Assembly (NCBI GenBank): GCA_020249435.1 | Contig: JADCFQ010000021.1 | Location: 1-64,000 of the forward strand | DNA length: 64,000 nt | Direction: 5' to 3' | Source of the DNA: Roseomonas sp. | GTDB taxonomy: Bacteria > Pseudomonadota > Alphaproteobacteria > Acetobacterales > Acetobacteraceae | Shown here: positions 37,801 through 49,076 of the stretch, one piece after another | How the letters are laid out: the number at the start of each line of letters is the position of its first letter | How positions within the stretch are numbered: position 1 is the stretch's first letter | Translations under genes and position numbers: made by a program | Notes under the pieces: generated by a model | What the model saw: the letters and a program-made list of their open reading frames with translations, nothing else | Database searches by the model: none | What the model was told of the DNA's origin: nothing

Positions 37801-38340
37801 ATGAGTAACAGTCTTGAAATGAACAAGATTTTCGCTGCCATTCTGACGGCGGGCGTCACCTTTGGCATGGCGGGCCTTGTTGGCCGCCTGGTCGTGCATC
37901 CAACCATGCCGCATCACAGCGTGCTTCAGATTGGCGAAGCCGCGCCAGCGCAGGCAGCCGCAGCCCCCGCCGCGCCGGCCTTGGAACCCATCACGCCCCT
38001 GCTCGCTGCCGCCAATGTGCAGGCCGGGCAGCAATTGGCGCAGCGCCAATGCGCTTCCTGCCATAGCTTCAATGAAGGTGGGCGTTCCGGCGTTGGCCCG
38101 AACCTTTACGCCATTGTGGGCGCCAAGCACGCGCATATTGAAGGCTTTAATTACTCGGCTGCCATTCGTGCCATGGCCAGCAAGCCCTGGGGCTATGAAG
38201 AATTGAACGCCTGGATCGCCAATCCGCGCGCCTATGCCCCGGGCAATAAGATGACCTATGCCGGCATGGCGAGTGTGCAGAATCGTGCGGATCTGATCGC
38301 CTATCTGCGGTCGATTTCGCCCAACGCGCCCGCGCCCTGA
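37801..38340 (+). CDS. membrane-anchored cytochrome c (CycM-type)
   Basis: This 179-residue c-type cytochrome has an uncleaved N-terminal helix (about 10-32), an Ala/Pro linker and a class I domain. The heme site is CASCH at 84-88, and the probable Met ligand is in NKMTYAGM. It likely carries electrons from the bc1 complex to the terminal oxidase, as CycM does in rhizobia. GAAGAG precedes ATG 37801. The hisN gene begins at or within its stop codon, suggesting coupling. Confidence 0.9.
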   Translation: MSNSLEMNKIFAAILTAGVTFGMAGLVGRLVVHPTMPHHSVLQIGEAAPAQAAAAPAAPALEPITPLLAAANVQAGQQLAQRQCASCHSFNEGGRSGVGPNLYAIVGAKHAHIEGFNYSAAIRAMASKPWGYEELNAWIANPRAYAPGNKMTYAGMASVQNRADLIAYLRSISPNAPAP

Positions 38341-39116
38341 TCCCGCAAAACTTCATCGCGGTGGCGGAAGCCGCCGCTGATCGGGCGGCGGCCGTGATCC
38401 GGCCGCTGTTTCGTTCGGCGCTGTTGGTGGAAGCCAAGGGCGATGCCAGCCCCGTCACCCGCGCCGACAAGGAAGCCGAGGAAGCGATTCGCGCCCTTTT
38501 GGCCGAAACCCTGCCGAATCATGGCGTGATCGGCGAAGAACATGGCTCGGAACGCCCGGATGCCGAATGGGTCTGGGTGCTGGACCCGATTGATGGCACC
38601 CGCGCCTTTGTCACGGGTCGCCCCATCTTTGGCAGCCTGCTTGGCCTGCTGCATCGTGGCAAACCCGTGCTTGGCATTATTGACCAGCCCATCACTGGCG
38701 AGCGCTGGTTGGGCGTCGCGGGTCAGCCGACGCGGTTTTCCGGCCCCTTCGCCGGCACGGCGCGCTGCCGCCCCTGTGCTGCCTTGGCCGAGGCCGAGCT
38801 TTCCTGCACCAGCCCGGATATGTTCAGCGCTGCCAATCGCCCTGGTTTTGACCGGCTGCGGAACGGGGCGCGCCGCGTGACCTGGGGCGGCGATTGCTAT
38901 GCCTTTGGCCTAGTGGCGCTTGGCCTGATTGATGTGGTGGCCGAAAGCGATTTGAAAATCTGGGATTGGGCCGCCCTGGTGCCGGTGATTGAAGGGGCAG
39001 GCGGGCGCGTGACGGATTGGGTTGGGCAGCCACTTCATCCGGGCAGCGATGGGCGCGTGCTGGCGCTGGGTGATCCTCGCTTGTTGCAAGAAGCGGTTCA
39101 TCTTTTACAAAGCTGA
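38337..39116 (+). CDS. hisN: histidinol-phosphatase (inositol monophosphatase family)
   Basis: HisN dephosphorylates histidinol phosphate. The IMPase fold shows metal-binding GEEHGSE, DPIDGTRAFVTGRPIFGSLL and the C-terminal WDWAALVPVIEGAGG. The choice of start is open. The residues LIPQNFIAVAEAAADRAAAV are in frame from 38337, where a CTG overlaps the cycM stop as CTGA and restores the usual N-terminal helix. The first conventional start is GTG at 38361, giving 251 residues and trimming that helix. HisN fits better than inositol phosphatase because of the ITGRP-like (VTGRP) loop. Confidence 0.85.
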   Translation: MIPQNFIAVAEAAADRAAAVIRPLFRSALLVEAKGDASPVTRADKEAEEAIRALLAETLPNHGVIGEEHGSERPDAEWVWVLDPIDGTRAFVTGRPIFGSLLGLLHRGKPVLGIIDQPITGERWLGVAGQPTRFSGPFAGTARCRPCAALAEAELSCTSPDMFSAANRPGFDRLRNGARRVTWGGDCYAFGLVALGLIDVVAESDLKIWDWAALVPVIEGAGGRVTDWVGQPLHPGSDGRVLALGDPRLLQEAVHLLQS

Positions 39117-39164
39117 AACACAGCGCCATTGCCCCGGGCGCCCTGAACCCCCATCCTGAAGCCT

Positions 39165-41021
39165 ATGCAACGACGTGACCTTTTGGCGCTCGGCGCCGCC
39201 TTGACCAGCTTGCCCCTAGGGGCGCGCGCCGCGAATCCTGCCGGGGGTGACAGGCCCGGTGAGGTGGTGCGCACCCATGCCATGGCGCTGCTGGGGGAGC
39301 CCGCCTTGCCGGCGGATTTCACCCATTGGCCATGGGTCAATCCGAATGCGCCGAAGGGCGGTGAGATCACGCTGACCGCCATCGGGTCCTTTGACAGTTT
39401 CAACCCCTTCATCCTGCGCGGTACGCCGGCGGTTGGCAGCACGCTGATTTATGACACGATGCTGTCGCGCAATTTGGATGAGCCGCTATCCCAATATGGC
39501 CATCTGGCGCGCATCATTGAATTGCCGGCGGATCGCAAGGGCGTAACTTTCGAATTGCGCGAAGGCGCGCGCTGGCATGATGGCCGGCCGATCACGGCAG
39601 AAGATGTTGTCTTCAGCTTCACGACGCTGCGCGCCAATGGCCGGCCCTTCTTCCGTTCCTATTGGGCGGATGTGACGGAAGTGGTGGCGGAAGATGCGCG
39701 GCGTGTGACCTATCGTTTCCGCACCGATGAGAACCGCGAATTGCCGTTGATATTGGGTGAGATGTCCATCCTGCCGCGGCATTTCTGGGAAGGGCGGGAC
39801 TTCACGCGGCCAAGCCTTGATCTGCCCTTGGGATCGGGAGCCTATCGTATTGATCGTTTTGAACCCAATCGCACCGTGGTGCTGCGCCGCGTGGCTGATT
39901 ATTGGGGGCGCGATTTGCCGACGACGCGCGGCATGTCCAATGTTGATGTCATTCGCTACGAATATTTCCGCGACACCACCGTGGCGTTTGAAGCCTTCAA
40001 GGCTGGGCAGATTGATTTCCGCCAGGAAAATGTCGCGCGTGATTGGGCCACGGGTTATGATTTCCCCGCTGCGCGGCGCGGTCTCGCCACCAAGCAGGAA
40101 ATCCGGCACGAAATCCCAACCGGCATGCAGGCTTTCGCCGTTAATCTGCGTCGGCCCTTGTTTCAGGATGCGCGGGTGCGCCGCGCCCTGATAGAAGTGT
40201 TCGACTATGAATGGATGAACATCAACCTGTTCTATGGCGCCTATACGCGGACCGAGAGCTATTTTTCCAATTCGGATTTTGCGTCTCGTGGTCTGCCGGA
40301 AGGGCGCGAATTGGAAATCCTGAACCAATATCGCGGCCGTGTGCCGGAGGCTGTTTTCACTGAGGAATATCGCCTGCCGAAAACCGATGGTTCCGGCAAT
40401 AACCGCGAAGGGCTGCGCCGGGCGCTCGCGCTATTGCGTGAGGCAGGCTGGAATGTGCGGGACCGGCGCCTGGTGAATGCCGAAGGCCGGCGCTTTGAAT
40501 TCGAAATCCTGTTGCAAGGCGCGACATTTGAACGTGTCGCGCTGCCCTATGTGCAGTGGCTGGAACGGCTTGGCATTGCAGCGCGCGTGCGCACCGTGGA
40601 CCCGGCGCAATATCAGGTGCGCGTGGATGCCTTTGACTATGACATGACGATTGACAGCATCGGCCAGGGCTTTCACCCCGGCAATGAACAACGCGATTAC
40701 TGGACCTGCGCCAAGGCGCGCGAGAATGGCAGCCAGAACGTCGCCGGCATTTGCGACCCGGTGATTGATGAGCTGGTGGAAATGGTGATTGCCGCGCCAA
40801 ACCAGGCCGAGCTTACTGCGCGCACCCGCGCCCTGGACCGCGTGCTGCTGCATCACAACTACATGATCCCGCATTGGCATAGCCGGAGCTTCCGCATCGC
40901 CTTCTGGGAGCGCTTTGGCAGGCCGGAGAAAACCCCGCGCTTTGGCCTCGGCTTTCCTACGGCCTGGTGGATAGACCCTGCGCGCGATGCCGCTTTGGCT
41001 GAAGCCCGGCGCAATCTGTAG
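39165..41021 (+). CDS. yejA: peptide/microcin C ABC transporter substrate-binding protein
   Basis: This 618-residue family 5 periplasmic binding protein has a twin-arginine-like signal peptide ([18 protein letters not shown], cleaved near ARA). Family marks are YEWM near the centre, [18 protein letters not shown] and [11 protein letters not shown]. It is the receptor for yejBEF, which import oligopeptides and, in E. coli, microcin C. It lies two bases upstream of yejB. Confidence 0.92.
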   Translation: MQRRDLLALGAALTSLPLGARAANPAGGDRPGEVVRTHAMALLGEPALPADFTHWPWVNPNAPKGGEITLTAIGSFDSFNPFILRGTPAVGSTLIYDTMLSRNLDEPLSQYGHLARIIELPADRKGVTFELREGARWHDGRPITAEDVVFSFTTLRANGRPFFRSYWADVTEVVAEDARRVTYRFRTDENRELPLILGEMSILPRHFWEGRDFTRPSLDLPLGSGAYRIDRFEPNRTVVLRRVADYWGRDLPTTRGMSNVDVIRYEYFRDTTVAFEAFKAGQIDFRQENVARDWATGYDFPAARRGLATKQEIRHEIPTGMQAFAVNLRRPLFQDARVRRALIEVFDYEWMNINLFYGAYTRTESYFSNSDFASRGLPEGRELEILNQYRGRVPEAVFTEEYRLPKTDGSGNNREGLRRALALLREAGWNVRDRRLVNAEGRRFEFEILLQGATFERVALPYVQWLERLGIAARVRTVDPAQYQVRVDAFDYDMTIDSIGQGFHPGNEQRDYWTCAKARENGSQNVAGICDPVIDELVEMVIAAPNQAELTARTRALDRVLLHHNYMIPHWHSRSFRIAFWERFGRPEKTPRFGLGFPTAWWIDPARDAALAEARRNL

Positions 41022-41023
41022 AA

Positions 41024-42142
41024 ATGGCCGCCTATCTTCTTCGCCGCTTGCTACTGGTGATTCCGACCCTGTTCGGGATCATCCTGATCAATTTTGCCGT
41101 GGTGCAATTCGCCCCTGGCGGGCCGGTTGAACAGATGCTGGCGGAATTGCGCGGCGAAGGCCAGACCATGGGGCGCATCACGGGCGAAGGCGGCGGTGAA
41201 ATCCGCACGCCCAATGCCTTGGAACAGCGCGGCACTGGCGGTGGCGGTGATGGGCCGGTTGGGAATTATCGCGGCGCGCGCGGGCTTGATCCCGCGATTG
41301 TCGCCGAAATTGAACGCGCCTTTGGCTTCGACAAGCCGGCCACCACGCGCTTCAAGGAAATGATCCTGGGTTACCTGACCTTTGATTTCGGGCGGTCACT
41401 GTTTCGCGATAGGCCAGTGGTTGACCTGATTATCGAAAAAATGCCGGTGTCCATTTCGCTTGGCCTCTGGTCCACACTGCTGATTTATTTGATCTCCATC
41501 CCGCTTGGCATCAGAAAGGCAGTGCGTGATGGGTCGCGCTTTGATGTCGCGACATCGGCGGTGGTGCTGATTGGCTATGCCATACCGGGCTTTTTGTTTG
41601 CGATTGTGCTGGTGGTGTTCTTCGCTGGCGGTTCCTTCTTTCAATGGTTCCCTTTGCGCGGGCTGAACAGTCCAGGGTCGGAAACCTGGTCACTTGGTGC
41701 GCGCATTATGGATTACGCCTGGCATATGGTGCTGCCGACCATTGCGCTGGTGATTGGCGGCTTCGCCACGCTGACGATGCTGACCAAAAACGCCTTTCTG
41801 GATGAGATCGGCAAGCAATATGTGCTGACTGCGCGTGCCAAGGGCGGGTCCGAAAGCCGCGTGCTCTATGGCCACATCTTCCGCAATGCCATGATGCTGA
41901 TCATTGCGGGCTTCCCGGCAGCCTTCATCGGCATTCTGTTCACTGGTGCGCTGCTGGTGGAAATTGTATTCTCGCTCGATGGGCTTGGGCTGCTTGGTTT
42001 TGAAAGCGCGATACGACGCGACTATCCGGTGATGTTCGCCACGCTTTACATCTTCACCCTGATGGGCCTCGTGATGCAGATTATCGGTGATTTCACCTAT
42101 ACTTTGGTGGACCCGCGCATTGATTTTGAGGCGCGGCGATGA
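41024..42142 (+). CDS. yejB: peptide/microcin C ABC transporter permease
   Basis: This 372-residue integral-membrane permease belongs to the DppB/YejB family. The first helix ([26 protein letters not shown]) is followed by a large periplasmic insertion of about 60 residues, then five further helices, with an EAA-type cytoplasmic loop ([16 protein letters not shown]). ATG 41024 follows yejA at two bases, and its stop overlaps yejE (ATGA). Confidence 0.93.
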   Translation: MAAYLLRRLLLVIPTLFGIILINFAVVQFAPGGPVEQMLAELRGEGQTMGRITGEGGGEIRTPNALEQRGTGGGGDGPVGNYRGARGLDPAIVAEIERAFGFDKPATTRFKEMILGYLTFDFGRSLFRDRPVVDLIIEKMPVSISLGLWSTLLIYLISIPLGIRKAVRDGSRFDVATSAVVLIGYAIPGFLFAIVLVVFFAGGSFFQWFPLRGLNSPGSETWSLGARIMDYAWHMVLPTIALVIGGFATLTMLTKNAFLDEIGKQYVLTARAKGGSESRVLYGHIFRNAMMLIIAGFPAAFIGILFTGALLVEIVFSLDGLGLLGFESAIRRDYPVMFATLYIFTLMGLVMQIIGDFTYTLVDPRIDFEARR

Positions 42143-43179
42143 CGCTTTCCCCCCTCACGCAGCGCCGGCTCGCGAATTTCCGCGCCAATAAGCGCGGCTA
42201 TTGGTCACTGATCATTTTCGGCGTGCTGTTTTTCATCACGCTTTTCGCCGAATTCCTGGCCAATGACCGACCCATTGTCGCGCGTATTGATGGGCGCTGG
42301 TATGCGCCGGTGCTGGTGGATTATGCCGAAAGTGACATTATCGAAGACGGCTTGCCCACGCTGACGGATTGGCATGATCGCGGCTTTCGCGAGGAGATTG
42401 AGGCCAAGGGTGCAACCCTGATTTGGCCGCTGATCCCCTATTCCTACCGGACCGTGGTGCGTGATTTGGGCCGGCCCGCGCCGGCGCCACCTTCGGCACG
42501 CAATTGGCTTGGCACGGATGATCAGGCGCGGGATGTGCTGGCACGGGTAATTTATGGCTTTCGCATTTCCGTGCTGTTTGGCTTTACGCTTACCATCATC
42601 AGCTCCGTCATCGGAATCGCCGCTGGCGCGGTGCAGGGTTTTTATGGCGGCACGACGGATTTGCTGTTTCAGCGCTTCATCGAAATCTGGTCCGGCATGC
42701 CGCAGCTTTTCCTGCTGATCATTCTGGCGAGCGTGATTGAACCAAGCTTCTGGGTGCTGTTGATCTTCCTGCTGCTGTTTTCCTGGATGAACCTGACCGG
42801 CGTGGTGCGCGCCGAATTCCTGAGGGGCCGCAACTTCGATTATGTGCGCGCCGCCAAGGCTTTGGGCGTTTCCGATGCGCGCATCATGCAGCGCCATATC
42901 CTGCCGAATGCGATGGTCGCGACCCTCACCTTTCTGCCCTTCATTTTGTCGGGCAGTGTCACAGTGCTGGCCTCGCTCGATTTTCTGGGGTTTGGCCTGC
43001 CACCGGGCTCGCCCTCGCTCGGGGAATTGGTCAATCAGGGCAAGAATAACCTGACTGCGCCGTGGCTGGCGCTGACCAGCTTCTTTGTATTGGGCGGCAT
43101 GCTGACGCTGCTGATTTTTGTTGGTGAAGCGGTGCGCGATGCCTTCGACCCACGCAAATTGCCGGGGGGGCAGGGCTGA
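42139..43179 (+). CDS. yejE: peptide/microcin C ABC transporter permease
   Basis: This 346-residue partner permease (DppC/YejE family) has a long N-terminal periplasmic loop, then a bundle of membrane helices. The EAA motif is seen in [22 protein letters not shown]. It pairs with yejB to form the channel. Its ATG overlaps the yejB stop by four bases and its stop shares a base with the yejF start, indicating coordinated translation. Confidence 0.93.
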   Translation: MTLSPLTQRRLANFRANKRGYWSLIIFGVLFFITLFAEFLANDRPIVARIDGRWYAPVLVDYAESDIIEDGLPTLTDWHDRGFREEIEAKGATLIWPLIPYSYRTVVRDLGRPAPAPPSARNWLGTDDQARDVLARVIYGFRISVLFGFTLTIISSVIGIAAGAVQGFYGGTTDLLFQRFIEIWSGMPQLFLLIILASVIEPSFWVLLIFLLLFSWMNLTGVVRAEFLRGRNFDYVRAAKALGVSDARIMQRHILPNAMVATLTFLPFILSGSVTVLASLDFLGFGLPPGSPSLGELVNQGKNNLTAPWLALTSFFVLGGMLTLLIFVGEAVRDAFDPRKLPGGQG

Positions 43180-44786
43180 TGGCACTGCTTTCAGTGCGTG
43201 ATCTTTCGGTGGCCTTTCGCGGGCGGGAAGTGGTGCACGGCGTTTCCTTTGATGTGCAGCCTGGCGAAACCCTGGCGCTGGTGGGCGAAAGCGGCAGCGG
43301 CAAATCCGTCACCGCACTGTCCTGCCTGCGCCTGCTGTCCAGCGCCGGCAGCAACCCGGCCGGGTCTATCACTTTGGATGGTATTTCGGTGCTGGATGCG
43401 GATGACGGGCAACTACGCGAATTGCGCGGCGGCGTGGCCGGCATGGTGTTTCAGGAACCCATGACCTCGCTCAATCCCCTGCACACCATTGAGCGCCAGA
43501 TCGCTGAGGCTATTACGCTGCATCGTCCGCTTTCGGGCCCTGCCTTGCGTGCGCGGGTGATTGAATTGCTGCGGCTTGCGGGCTTTCCGCAGGCTGAGGA
43601 ACGGCTCGGCGCCTATCCGCATCAGCTCTCGGGTGGGCAGCGTCAGCGCGTGATGATTGCCGGTGCGCTCGCCAATGATCCAAAACTGCTGATTGCTGAT
43701 GAGCCAACCACGGCTTTGGATGTGACCATCCAGGCGCAGATTTTGGAATTGCTCGCCTCACTCAAGCAGCGCCTTGGTATGGCGATGCTGCTGATCACGC
43801 ATGACCGTTCGATCGTGCGCCGCCATGCGGATCGTGTGGTGGTGATGAAGGATGGCAACGCGGTGGAACAGGGCAAGGTTGCCGAGGTGTTCGCCGCGCC
43901 GAAGCACGACTATACGCGCATGCTGCTGGCAACCGAACCGCGCGGTGCGCCGGCGCCCATCCCCGCCGATGCTGCGCCCACGCTGGAAGCGCGCGATATC
44001 CGCGTGCATTTCCCGATCCGCCGCGGCTTGCTGCGCCGTGTAGTGGCGGAGGTGAAGGCCGTGAATGGTGTGTCGCTGTCGCTGCGCGCTGGGGAGACGC
44101 TTGGCCTGGTCGGTGAAAGCGGCTCAGGCAAGACCACACTTGGCCTGGCGCTGCTCCGCATGGCCGATAGCCAGGGCAGCATTGTCTTTGCCGGGCAGGA
44201 TTTGCAGGCGCTTTCCACCCGCGCGCTGCGCCCTTGGCGCCGGCGCATGCAAATTGTCTTCCAAGACCCCTTCGGCGCGCTGTCACCGCGCTTGAGTGTT
44301 GCGGAGATTATCGGTGAGGGCTTGGAAGTGCATGAAGCCAGCCTGCCACGCGCCGAACGCCTGGCGCGGGTGACTGAGGCTTTGCGCGAAGTGGGCCTGG
44401 ACCCCGCCATGGCAGAACGCTACCCGCATGAATTTTCCGGCGGCCAACGCCAACGCATCGCCATTGCGCGCGCCATGGTACTGAAGCCAAGCCTGGTTGT
44501 GTTGGATGAACCAACCAGCGCGCTTGATGTCAGCGTACAGGCGCAGGTGGTGGATTTGCTTCGCGATTTGCAGGCGCGCCATGGGCTGGCATACGTGTTC
44601 ATCTCTCATGATCTGCGCGTGGTGCGCGCCATGGCGCATCGCATTGCGGTGCTGAAGGATGGGCTTGTGGTGGAAGAAGGCGAAGCCGCTGCGCTGGTGC
44701 AGGCCCCCAAGCAAGCCTATACGCGTCAATTGATGGCAGCCGCTTTCGACCTGAGCAGCAATGAAAAGGCAACGACCCCACAGTGA
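43179..44786 (+). CDS. yejF: peptide/microcin C ABC transporter, dual ATPase subunit
   Basis: This 535-residue protein carries two ABC ATPase modules in one chain. The first has Walker A GESGSGKS and signature LSGGQRQRV. The second has GESGSGKTT and FSGGQRQRI with a Walker B ([12 protein letters not shown]). It energises yejBE. It starts one base before the yejE stop ends and overlaps the next gene by four bases. Confidence 0.95.
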   Translation: MALLSVRDLSVAFRGREVVHGVSFDVQPGETLALVGESGSGKSVTALSCLRLLSSAGSNPAGSITLDGISVLDADDGQLRELRGGVAGMVFQEPMTSLNPLHTIERQIAEAITLHRPLSGPALRARVIELLRLAGFPQAEERLGAYPHQLSGGQRQRVMIAGALANDPKLLIADEPTTALDVTIQAQILELLASLKQRLGMAMLLITHDRSIVRRHADRVVVMKDGNAVEQGKVAEVFAAPKHDYTRMLLATEPRGAPAPIPADAAPTLEARDIRVHFPIRRGLLRRVVAEVKAVNGVSLSLRAGETLGLVGESGSGKTTLGLALLRMADSQGSIVFAGQDLQALSTRALRPWRRRMQIVFQDPFGALSPRLSVAEIIGEGLEVHEASLPRAERLARVTEALREVGLDPAMAERYPHEFSGGQRQRIAIARAMVLKPSLVVLDEPTSALDVSVQAQVVDLLRDLQARHGLAYVFISHDLRVVRAMAHRIAVLKDGLVVEEGEAAALVQAPKQAYTRQLMAAAFDLSSNEKATTPQ

Positions 44787-45253
44787 GTGAATTGGAACGC
44801 CTGAAAGAGATGCTGGATGCCGAGCAGGTGAAGCTTGGCGTCAGCCTGCGCCGGATGAATTCGCCGGGCTCCCCGGTTTATCGCACCTGGGAAAATGTCT
44901 GGCCGACGGCAACCATCCTCACCAGCAGCTTCCTTGCGCTGAAATGGGGCGGCGCGCCCTTGGAAGCGCTTGGTGTGCAGCAGGGTGGCACCTGGGCCGG
45001 CATGGCGGTGCTTGGCATTGGCTGTTGGTGGTGGCTCAAGAAGATCATGCCAAAAATCAAGGATGGCGTGTTTGAACGCACTGCCGCCTTGGCGCTTTCA
45101 TCGCCGCATCAATTTGATTTCCTCTGGTCCAAAAGCATCCTCAGCCTTTATGCGAAGCTGCCCGATGGTACGGAATGGGCAGCGACAAGGCGGGATGATT
45201 GGCGCGCCTTTGTGCGCCGGCTGGATGAAGCATTGTCAAAGGAAAACGCGTAA
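44783..45253 (+). CDS. hypothetical membrane-associated protein, 156 aa
   Basis: The protein is not recognised. Its GTG at 44783 overlaps the yejF stop (GTGA), and its TAA shares a base with the next ATG (TAATG), so it lies within the yej operon. It has a hydrophobic centre (TATILTSSFLALKWGG, then GMAVLGIGCWWWLKKIM) that could form two membrane helices, an amphipathic N terminus (ERLKEMLDAEQVKLGVSLRR) and a charged C terminus. It could assist the transporter or be an unrelated passenger. Confidence 0.72.
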   Translation: MSELERLKEMLDAEQVKLGVSLRRMNSPGSPVYRTWENVWPTATILTSSFLALKWGGAPLEALGVQQGGTWAGMAVLGIGCWWWLKKIMPKIKDGVFERTAALALSSPHQFDFLWSKSILSLYAKLPDGTEWAATRRDDWRAFVRRLDEALSKENA

Positions 45254-46185
45254 TGGCCATTCTGCTTTCCACCAAGGCGCACACCATGCAGGATTGGAAG
45301 GCGGCACTGCTCGCCGTTGATCCCAGCCTGGAAATTCGGCTCTTCCCTGATGCGGGCAACCCAGATGAGATTGAAGCTGCGGTGGTTTGGACTGCGCATG
45401 ACATGATGGAATTGCGCCGCTATCCGAATCTGAAGCTGATTGTTTCCATGGGTGCCGGCGTTGATCATTTGCTGCGCTCGCCGGGGCCGCCGCCGGGCAT
45501 TCCGGTGGCGCGCCTGAAGGATGTGCTGCTCACCAGCGCCATGGCAGAATGGGTACTGCTGAATGTGCTGCGCTTTCACCGGCAAGACCCGGAATACCGC
45601 GCGCTGCAGCAGCGCAAGGAATGGCTTGAACTTTCGGCGCCGAGCACCGCAGAACGACGCGTAGGTATTCTCGGCATTGGCGAATTGGGCAGTGCCTCGG
45701 CGCGCGTGCTGACCTCACTTGGCTTTCCGGTCATGGGCTGGTCGCGCAGCGCAAAGACACTGCCCGGCGTGCAGAATTTCCATGGTGCAGAAGGGCTGGT
45801 GGCGATGGCGGGGCAAAGCGATATCCTGATTTGCCTGCTGCCACTCACACCGCAAACGCGTGGCGTGTTGAATGCCAGGCTGTTATCGGCACTGCCGCGC
45901 GGCGCTTATGTGATCAATGGCGCGCGTGGCGGGCATATGGTCGCGGAAGATATGCTGGCGGCACTCGATTCCGGCCATATCGCCGGTGCGGCCTTGGATG
46001 TGTTTGAACCCGAACCGCTGCCCGCGGAAAGCCGCTTCTGGTCCCACCCCAAAGTGTTTCTGACGCCGCATGCCGCGAGCATCACCATCCCAGCGAGCGT
46101 GGCGCCACAAGTGGTGGAGAATATCCACAACATGCGCGCCGGCCGGTCGCTGATCAATCTGGTGGATTTCAGCCTAGGATACTGA
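45253..46185 (+). CDS. glyoxylate/hydroxypyruvate reductase-like 2-hydroxyacid dehydrogenase
   Basis: This 310-residue D-2-hydroxyacid dehydrogenase resembles GhrA. It has the NAD-binding Rossmann motif (GILGIGELGSASARVL), the catalytic Arg in NGARGGHM, Glu near PEPLPAE and the His in TPHAASIT. It would reduce glyoxylate or hydroxypyruvate. Its ATG overlaps the preceding stop (TAATG), so it belongs to the yej transcription unit. It converges with an SDR gene, six bases away. Confidence 0.9.
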   Translation: MAILLSTKAHTMQDWKAALLAVDPSLEIRLFPDAGNPDEIEAAVVWTAHDMMELRRYPNLKLIVSMGAGVDHLLRSPGPPPGIPVARLKDVLLTSAMAEWVLLNVLRFHRQDPEYRALQQRKEWLELSAPSTAERRVGILGIGELGSASARVLTSLGFPVMGWSRSAKTLPGVQNFHGAEGLVAMAGQSDILICLLPLTPQTRGVLNARLLSALPRGAYVINGARGGHMVAEDMLAALDSGHIAGAALDVFEPEPLPAESRFWSHPKVFLTPHAASITIPASVAPQVVENIHNMRAGRSLINLVDFSLGY

Positions 46186-46191
46186 AAGCTT

Positions 46192-46923
46192 TCAAAGAGT
46201 CGCACCACCATCAATGGCGAGTTCCGACCCGGTCATATAGCCGCTTTCGCCTGAAAGCAGGAACAGCACCAGCCGCGCCACCTCATCCGCCGTGCCCTGC
46301 CGTCCCATGGGCACGGATTTCAACCGCGCGGCGTTTTCTTCTGGTGAGCGGATATCGAGCATCGGCGTTGCGATCGGCCCTGGATGGACTGAATTCACGC
46401 GAATGCCACGCGGCGCCAGTTCGAGTGCAGCGGATTTCGTCATGCCGCGCAAAGCCCATTTCGTCGCACCATAAGCAAAAGCGCGCGCTGATCCGCGCAG
46501 CCCAGCGGTGGAGGAGATGTTCACAATCGAACCGCCCCCTGCCCTTTCCATGGCTGGCACCACCGATTTCATGCCAAGAAAACACCCAAGCTGATTGATG
46601 CGCGTATGGCGTTCAAACAGCGCCGCATCGGTTTCCATCATGAGTTTCGGCACATAGATGCCGGCATTATTCACAAGCCCAGTGAGCGGGCCGAGTGCTT
46701 CGGCGGCCGCAACCGCTTGCGCCCAATCCGCCTCCTCGGTCACATCAAGCTTGAGGAATTGCGCCGCGGGGCCAAGTTCACGCGCCAGGGCTTCGCCTTC
46801 GGCTTCCAGCACATCACCAAGAATAACGCGCGCACCTTCCGCGACCAAAAGCCGCGCCTCTGCTGCGCCTTGCCCGCGCGCGCCGCCTGAAATCAGAATA
46901 ACCTTGCTGTTGAAGCGTGCCAT
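46192..46923 (-). CDS. SDR-family oxidoreductase
   Basis: This 243-residue short-chain dehydrogenase has the cofactor motif ISGGARGQG, NNAG, the active-site Ser (VNISSTAG), YGATK and the C-terminal YMTGSELAIDGG. The catalytic tetrad is intact. NAD preference and substrate are unknown; the closest general class is 3-oxoacyl reductase/hydroxysteroid-type SDR. It converges with the GhrA-like gene and is not part of the yej unit. Confidence 0.9.
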   Translation of the reverse strand: MARFNSKVILISGGARGQGAAEARLLVAEGARVILGDVLEAEGEALARELGPAAQFLKLDVTEEADWAQAVAAAEALGPLTGLVNNAGIYVPKLMMETDAALFERHTRINQLGCFLGMKSVVPAMERAGGGSIVNISSTAGLRGSARAFAYGATKWALRGMTKSAALELAPRGIRVNSVHPGPIATPMLDIRSPEENAARLKSVPMGRQGTADEVARLVLFLLSGESGYMTGSELAIDGGATL

Positions 46924-47015
46924 GATGTGCCCCTTCAGTGTATGGCGACATCATGGCACCCGAATTTTGCCGTGGAAAGTCACACTGCAACCTTCCAGCT
47001 TAGTGGCAGCCCATA

Positions 47016-49076
47016 TCACGCGGCGCGGATCTCACGGAGGAAGCCATCCACCTGCTTCTTCAGCGCCACGCCATCCTTGCTGAGTGTGCCTGCTGCCGAT
47101 AGCAAGGAGGTTGCGGCACTACCCGTGACATTCGCGGCCTGGCTCACCTGAGTGATATTGCCCGCAACCTCTGTCGTACCCACTGCGGCCTGCTGCACAT
47201 TGCGCGCGATTTCCTGTGTCGCGGCCCCCTGTTCCTCAACCGCCGAGGCAATGGCAGTTGAGCTTTGGCTGAGATGTTCGATGGTTTCAGCGATATGCGT
47301 GATGACCTGTGCAGACCGCTGGGTTGCTTCCTGCATGGCTTTGATTTGGGATGCGATTTCATCAGTCGCCTTGGTGGTCTGGGAGGCGAGTGCCTTCACC
47401 TCTGATGCCACTACCGCAAAGCCCTTGCCGGCCTCACCAGCACGCGCGGCTTCAATGGTCGCATTCAGCGCCAGCAAATTCGTCTGCCCCGCGATATCGT
47501 TGATGATACGCACAACATCACCGATGCGTTGCGCGGCTTCCGTCAGGCCCTGGACTTCCTGTGTGCTGCTGCGCGCCTGGCCCACCGCTTCATTGGTCAT
47601 GCGGCTGGCTTCGGCTACTTGCTGAGCGATTTCACGAATGGAAGCCGTAAGCTCCTCGGTCGCGGAAGCCACCGTTTGCACATTCGCTGTGACCTGTTCC
47701 GAAGCCGCGGCAACGGCGGTGGATTGGCCAGAGGTTTCCTCAGCGGTACGGGCCATATCTGCAGCCGTGCCTTGCAACTGGGAAGAAGCCGTGGTCACAT
47801 TGTTCACGACCTCACCGATGCTTTCTTCGAATTTATCGGCCAGCGCATTCATGGCAATGCGGCGTTCTTCTGCGGCGCGTAGCTTTTGTGTTTCCTGCGC
47901 CTTGCGGAGTTCTTCGGCTTCCATCATGCCATTGCGGAAAACCTCAAGCGCTTCCGCCATGGTGCCGATTTCATCACCCTTGTCGCGCCCTGGGATCACG
48001 GTTGAAAGATCACCGCGCGATAAGGCACGCATGGCTTCTGTCATGCCCGTGATCGGGCGCGTGATGCCGCGCGCCAGAATAAAGCCCACAATCAGCGCCG
48101 CCATCAGCATGGCGAAGGCGAAAGCCGTACCGTAGCTCAGGATCTTCCACGCCTCAGCCGCATTTGCCTGATTGAGCACCGCAAGATCACGCTGCAAAAC
48201 ATCCTCAACCGTTTTCATCAAGTCAATGCGATCTGTGGTCGCCTTGAACCAATCGCGCGCTGTCACACCGGTGAGCGGCTTTTCTGCCCCTGTTTCCACC
48301 GCAATCCGGCGCTGCCGCTCCGCCTCCACAACAATCGGGCCGCTCAGGGCCTGTTGCGCGGCATTGCGCTGCGCGTCTGTCGCATAAGCCTGGAAGCTCA
48401 AAAGATAGGCCGCCTGTTCGGCGAGAATGGTCAGCAAGGTGCGGTACTGCGCCGGCGTGAATTGGCCCGAAGCAAACCCTGCGGAGCCGGTGGCTCTTTC
48501 CTGCCCAGCACGCTCCTTCGCGGCCAGGAAGTTGTAATAGGCGAGCAGATTGGCCGTAACGGCGGGCGAATCCGATACCTTCACCGATTCCTGCGGCACC
48601 GCGAGGAGATTGGTGATCAGGGAGGTATAGAAACGGAAAGATTCGGGCCCAACAATCCTGAGACCGCTCACCTCGGCGCGCTTGCCTTCAAGTTCGCTCA
48701 GGCCGGCCAAGCCTTTTTCCACAATCTGCTGAAGCTCAGCACTATAATCCTTAAGGATCAGACCACGCAGCGTATCGCGTACAATGGCGATCTGGCCATC
48801 GGTATCCCGGCGTTGTGCTTGCAGTTCAGTGCCCATCTGCTGCCCACGGCTGCCGATGAACAACGCCGACATGCCACGTTCCTTCTGCAGCTCATGCACA
48901 AGGTCGCTGATCCGGGAACTGAAATGGCTGAGCGTCTGCAGCTGATCTGCCTGCCGAACCGTCTGCAATTGCTGCAAAATCACAAGGCCGCTCATGACCA
49001 GAACTGCCAGAATAGGCAAGGCGATCGCCATGGCGAGCCGTGTTCCAATCTTCAGGGTGGATTTTTGCTTGGGCAT
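47016..49076 (-). CDS. NIT-domain methyl-accepting chemotaxis protein
   Basis: This 686-residue chemoreceptor has TM1 near residues 12-34, a periplasmic NIT (nitrate/nitrite-sensing) helical domain including [16 protein letters not shown]2 ([20 protein letters not shown]), HAMP ([17 protein letters not shown]), and a signalling domain with the conserved hairpin ([21 protein letters not shown]). ATG 49076 ([10 protein letters not shown]) has GGGAAAGG upstream; an earlier start adds 13 residues. No CheA/CheW/CheR genes lie nearby. It would report a small anion to the motility system. Confidence 0.93.
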   Translation of the reverse strand: MPKQKSTLKIGTRLAMAIALPILAVLVMSGLVILQQLQTVRQADQLQTLSHFSSRISDLVHELQKERGMSALFIGSRGQQMGTELQAQRRDTDGQIAIVRDTLRGLILKDYSAELQQIVEKGLAGLSELEGKRAEVSGLRIVGPESFRFYTSLITNLLAVPQESVKVSDSPAVTANLLAYYNFLAAKERAGQERATGSAGFASGQFTPAQYRTLLTILAEQAAYLLSFQAYATDAQRNAAQQALSGPIVVEAERQRRIAVETGAEKPLTGVTARDWFKATTDRIDLMKTVEDVLQRDLAVLNQANAAEAWKILSYGTAFAFAMLMAALIVGFILARGITRPITGMTEAMRALSRGDLSTVIPGRDKGDEIGTMAEALEVFRNGMMEAEELRKAQETQKLRAAEERRIAMNALADKFEESIGEVVNNVTTASSQLQGTAADMARTAEETSGQSTAVAAASEQVTANVQTVASATEELTASIREIAQQVAEASRMTNEAVGQARSSTQEVQGLTEAAQRIGDVVRIINDIAGQTNLLALNATIEAARAGEAGKGFAVVASEVKALASQTTKATDEIASQIKAMQEATQRSAQVITHIAETIEHLSQSSTAIASAVEEQGAATQEIARNVQQAAVGTTEVAGNITQVSQAANVTGSAATSLLSAAGTLSKDGVALKKQVDGFLREIRAA

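Noticed and set aside
46184-46193. 10-bp palindrome GAAAGCTTTC between convergent genes
   Set aside because: Too short to be a terminator and no T-tract; likely chance.
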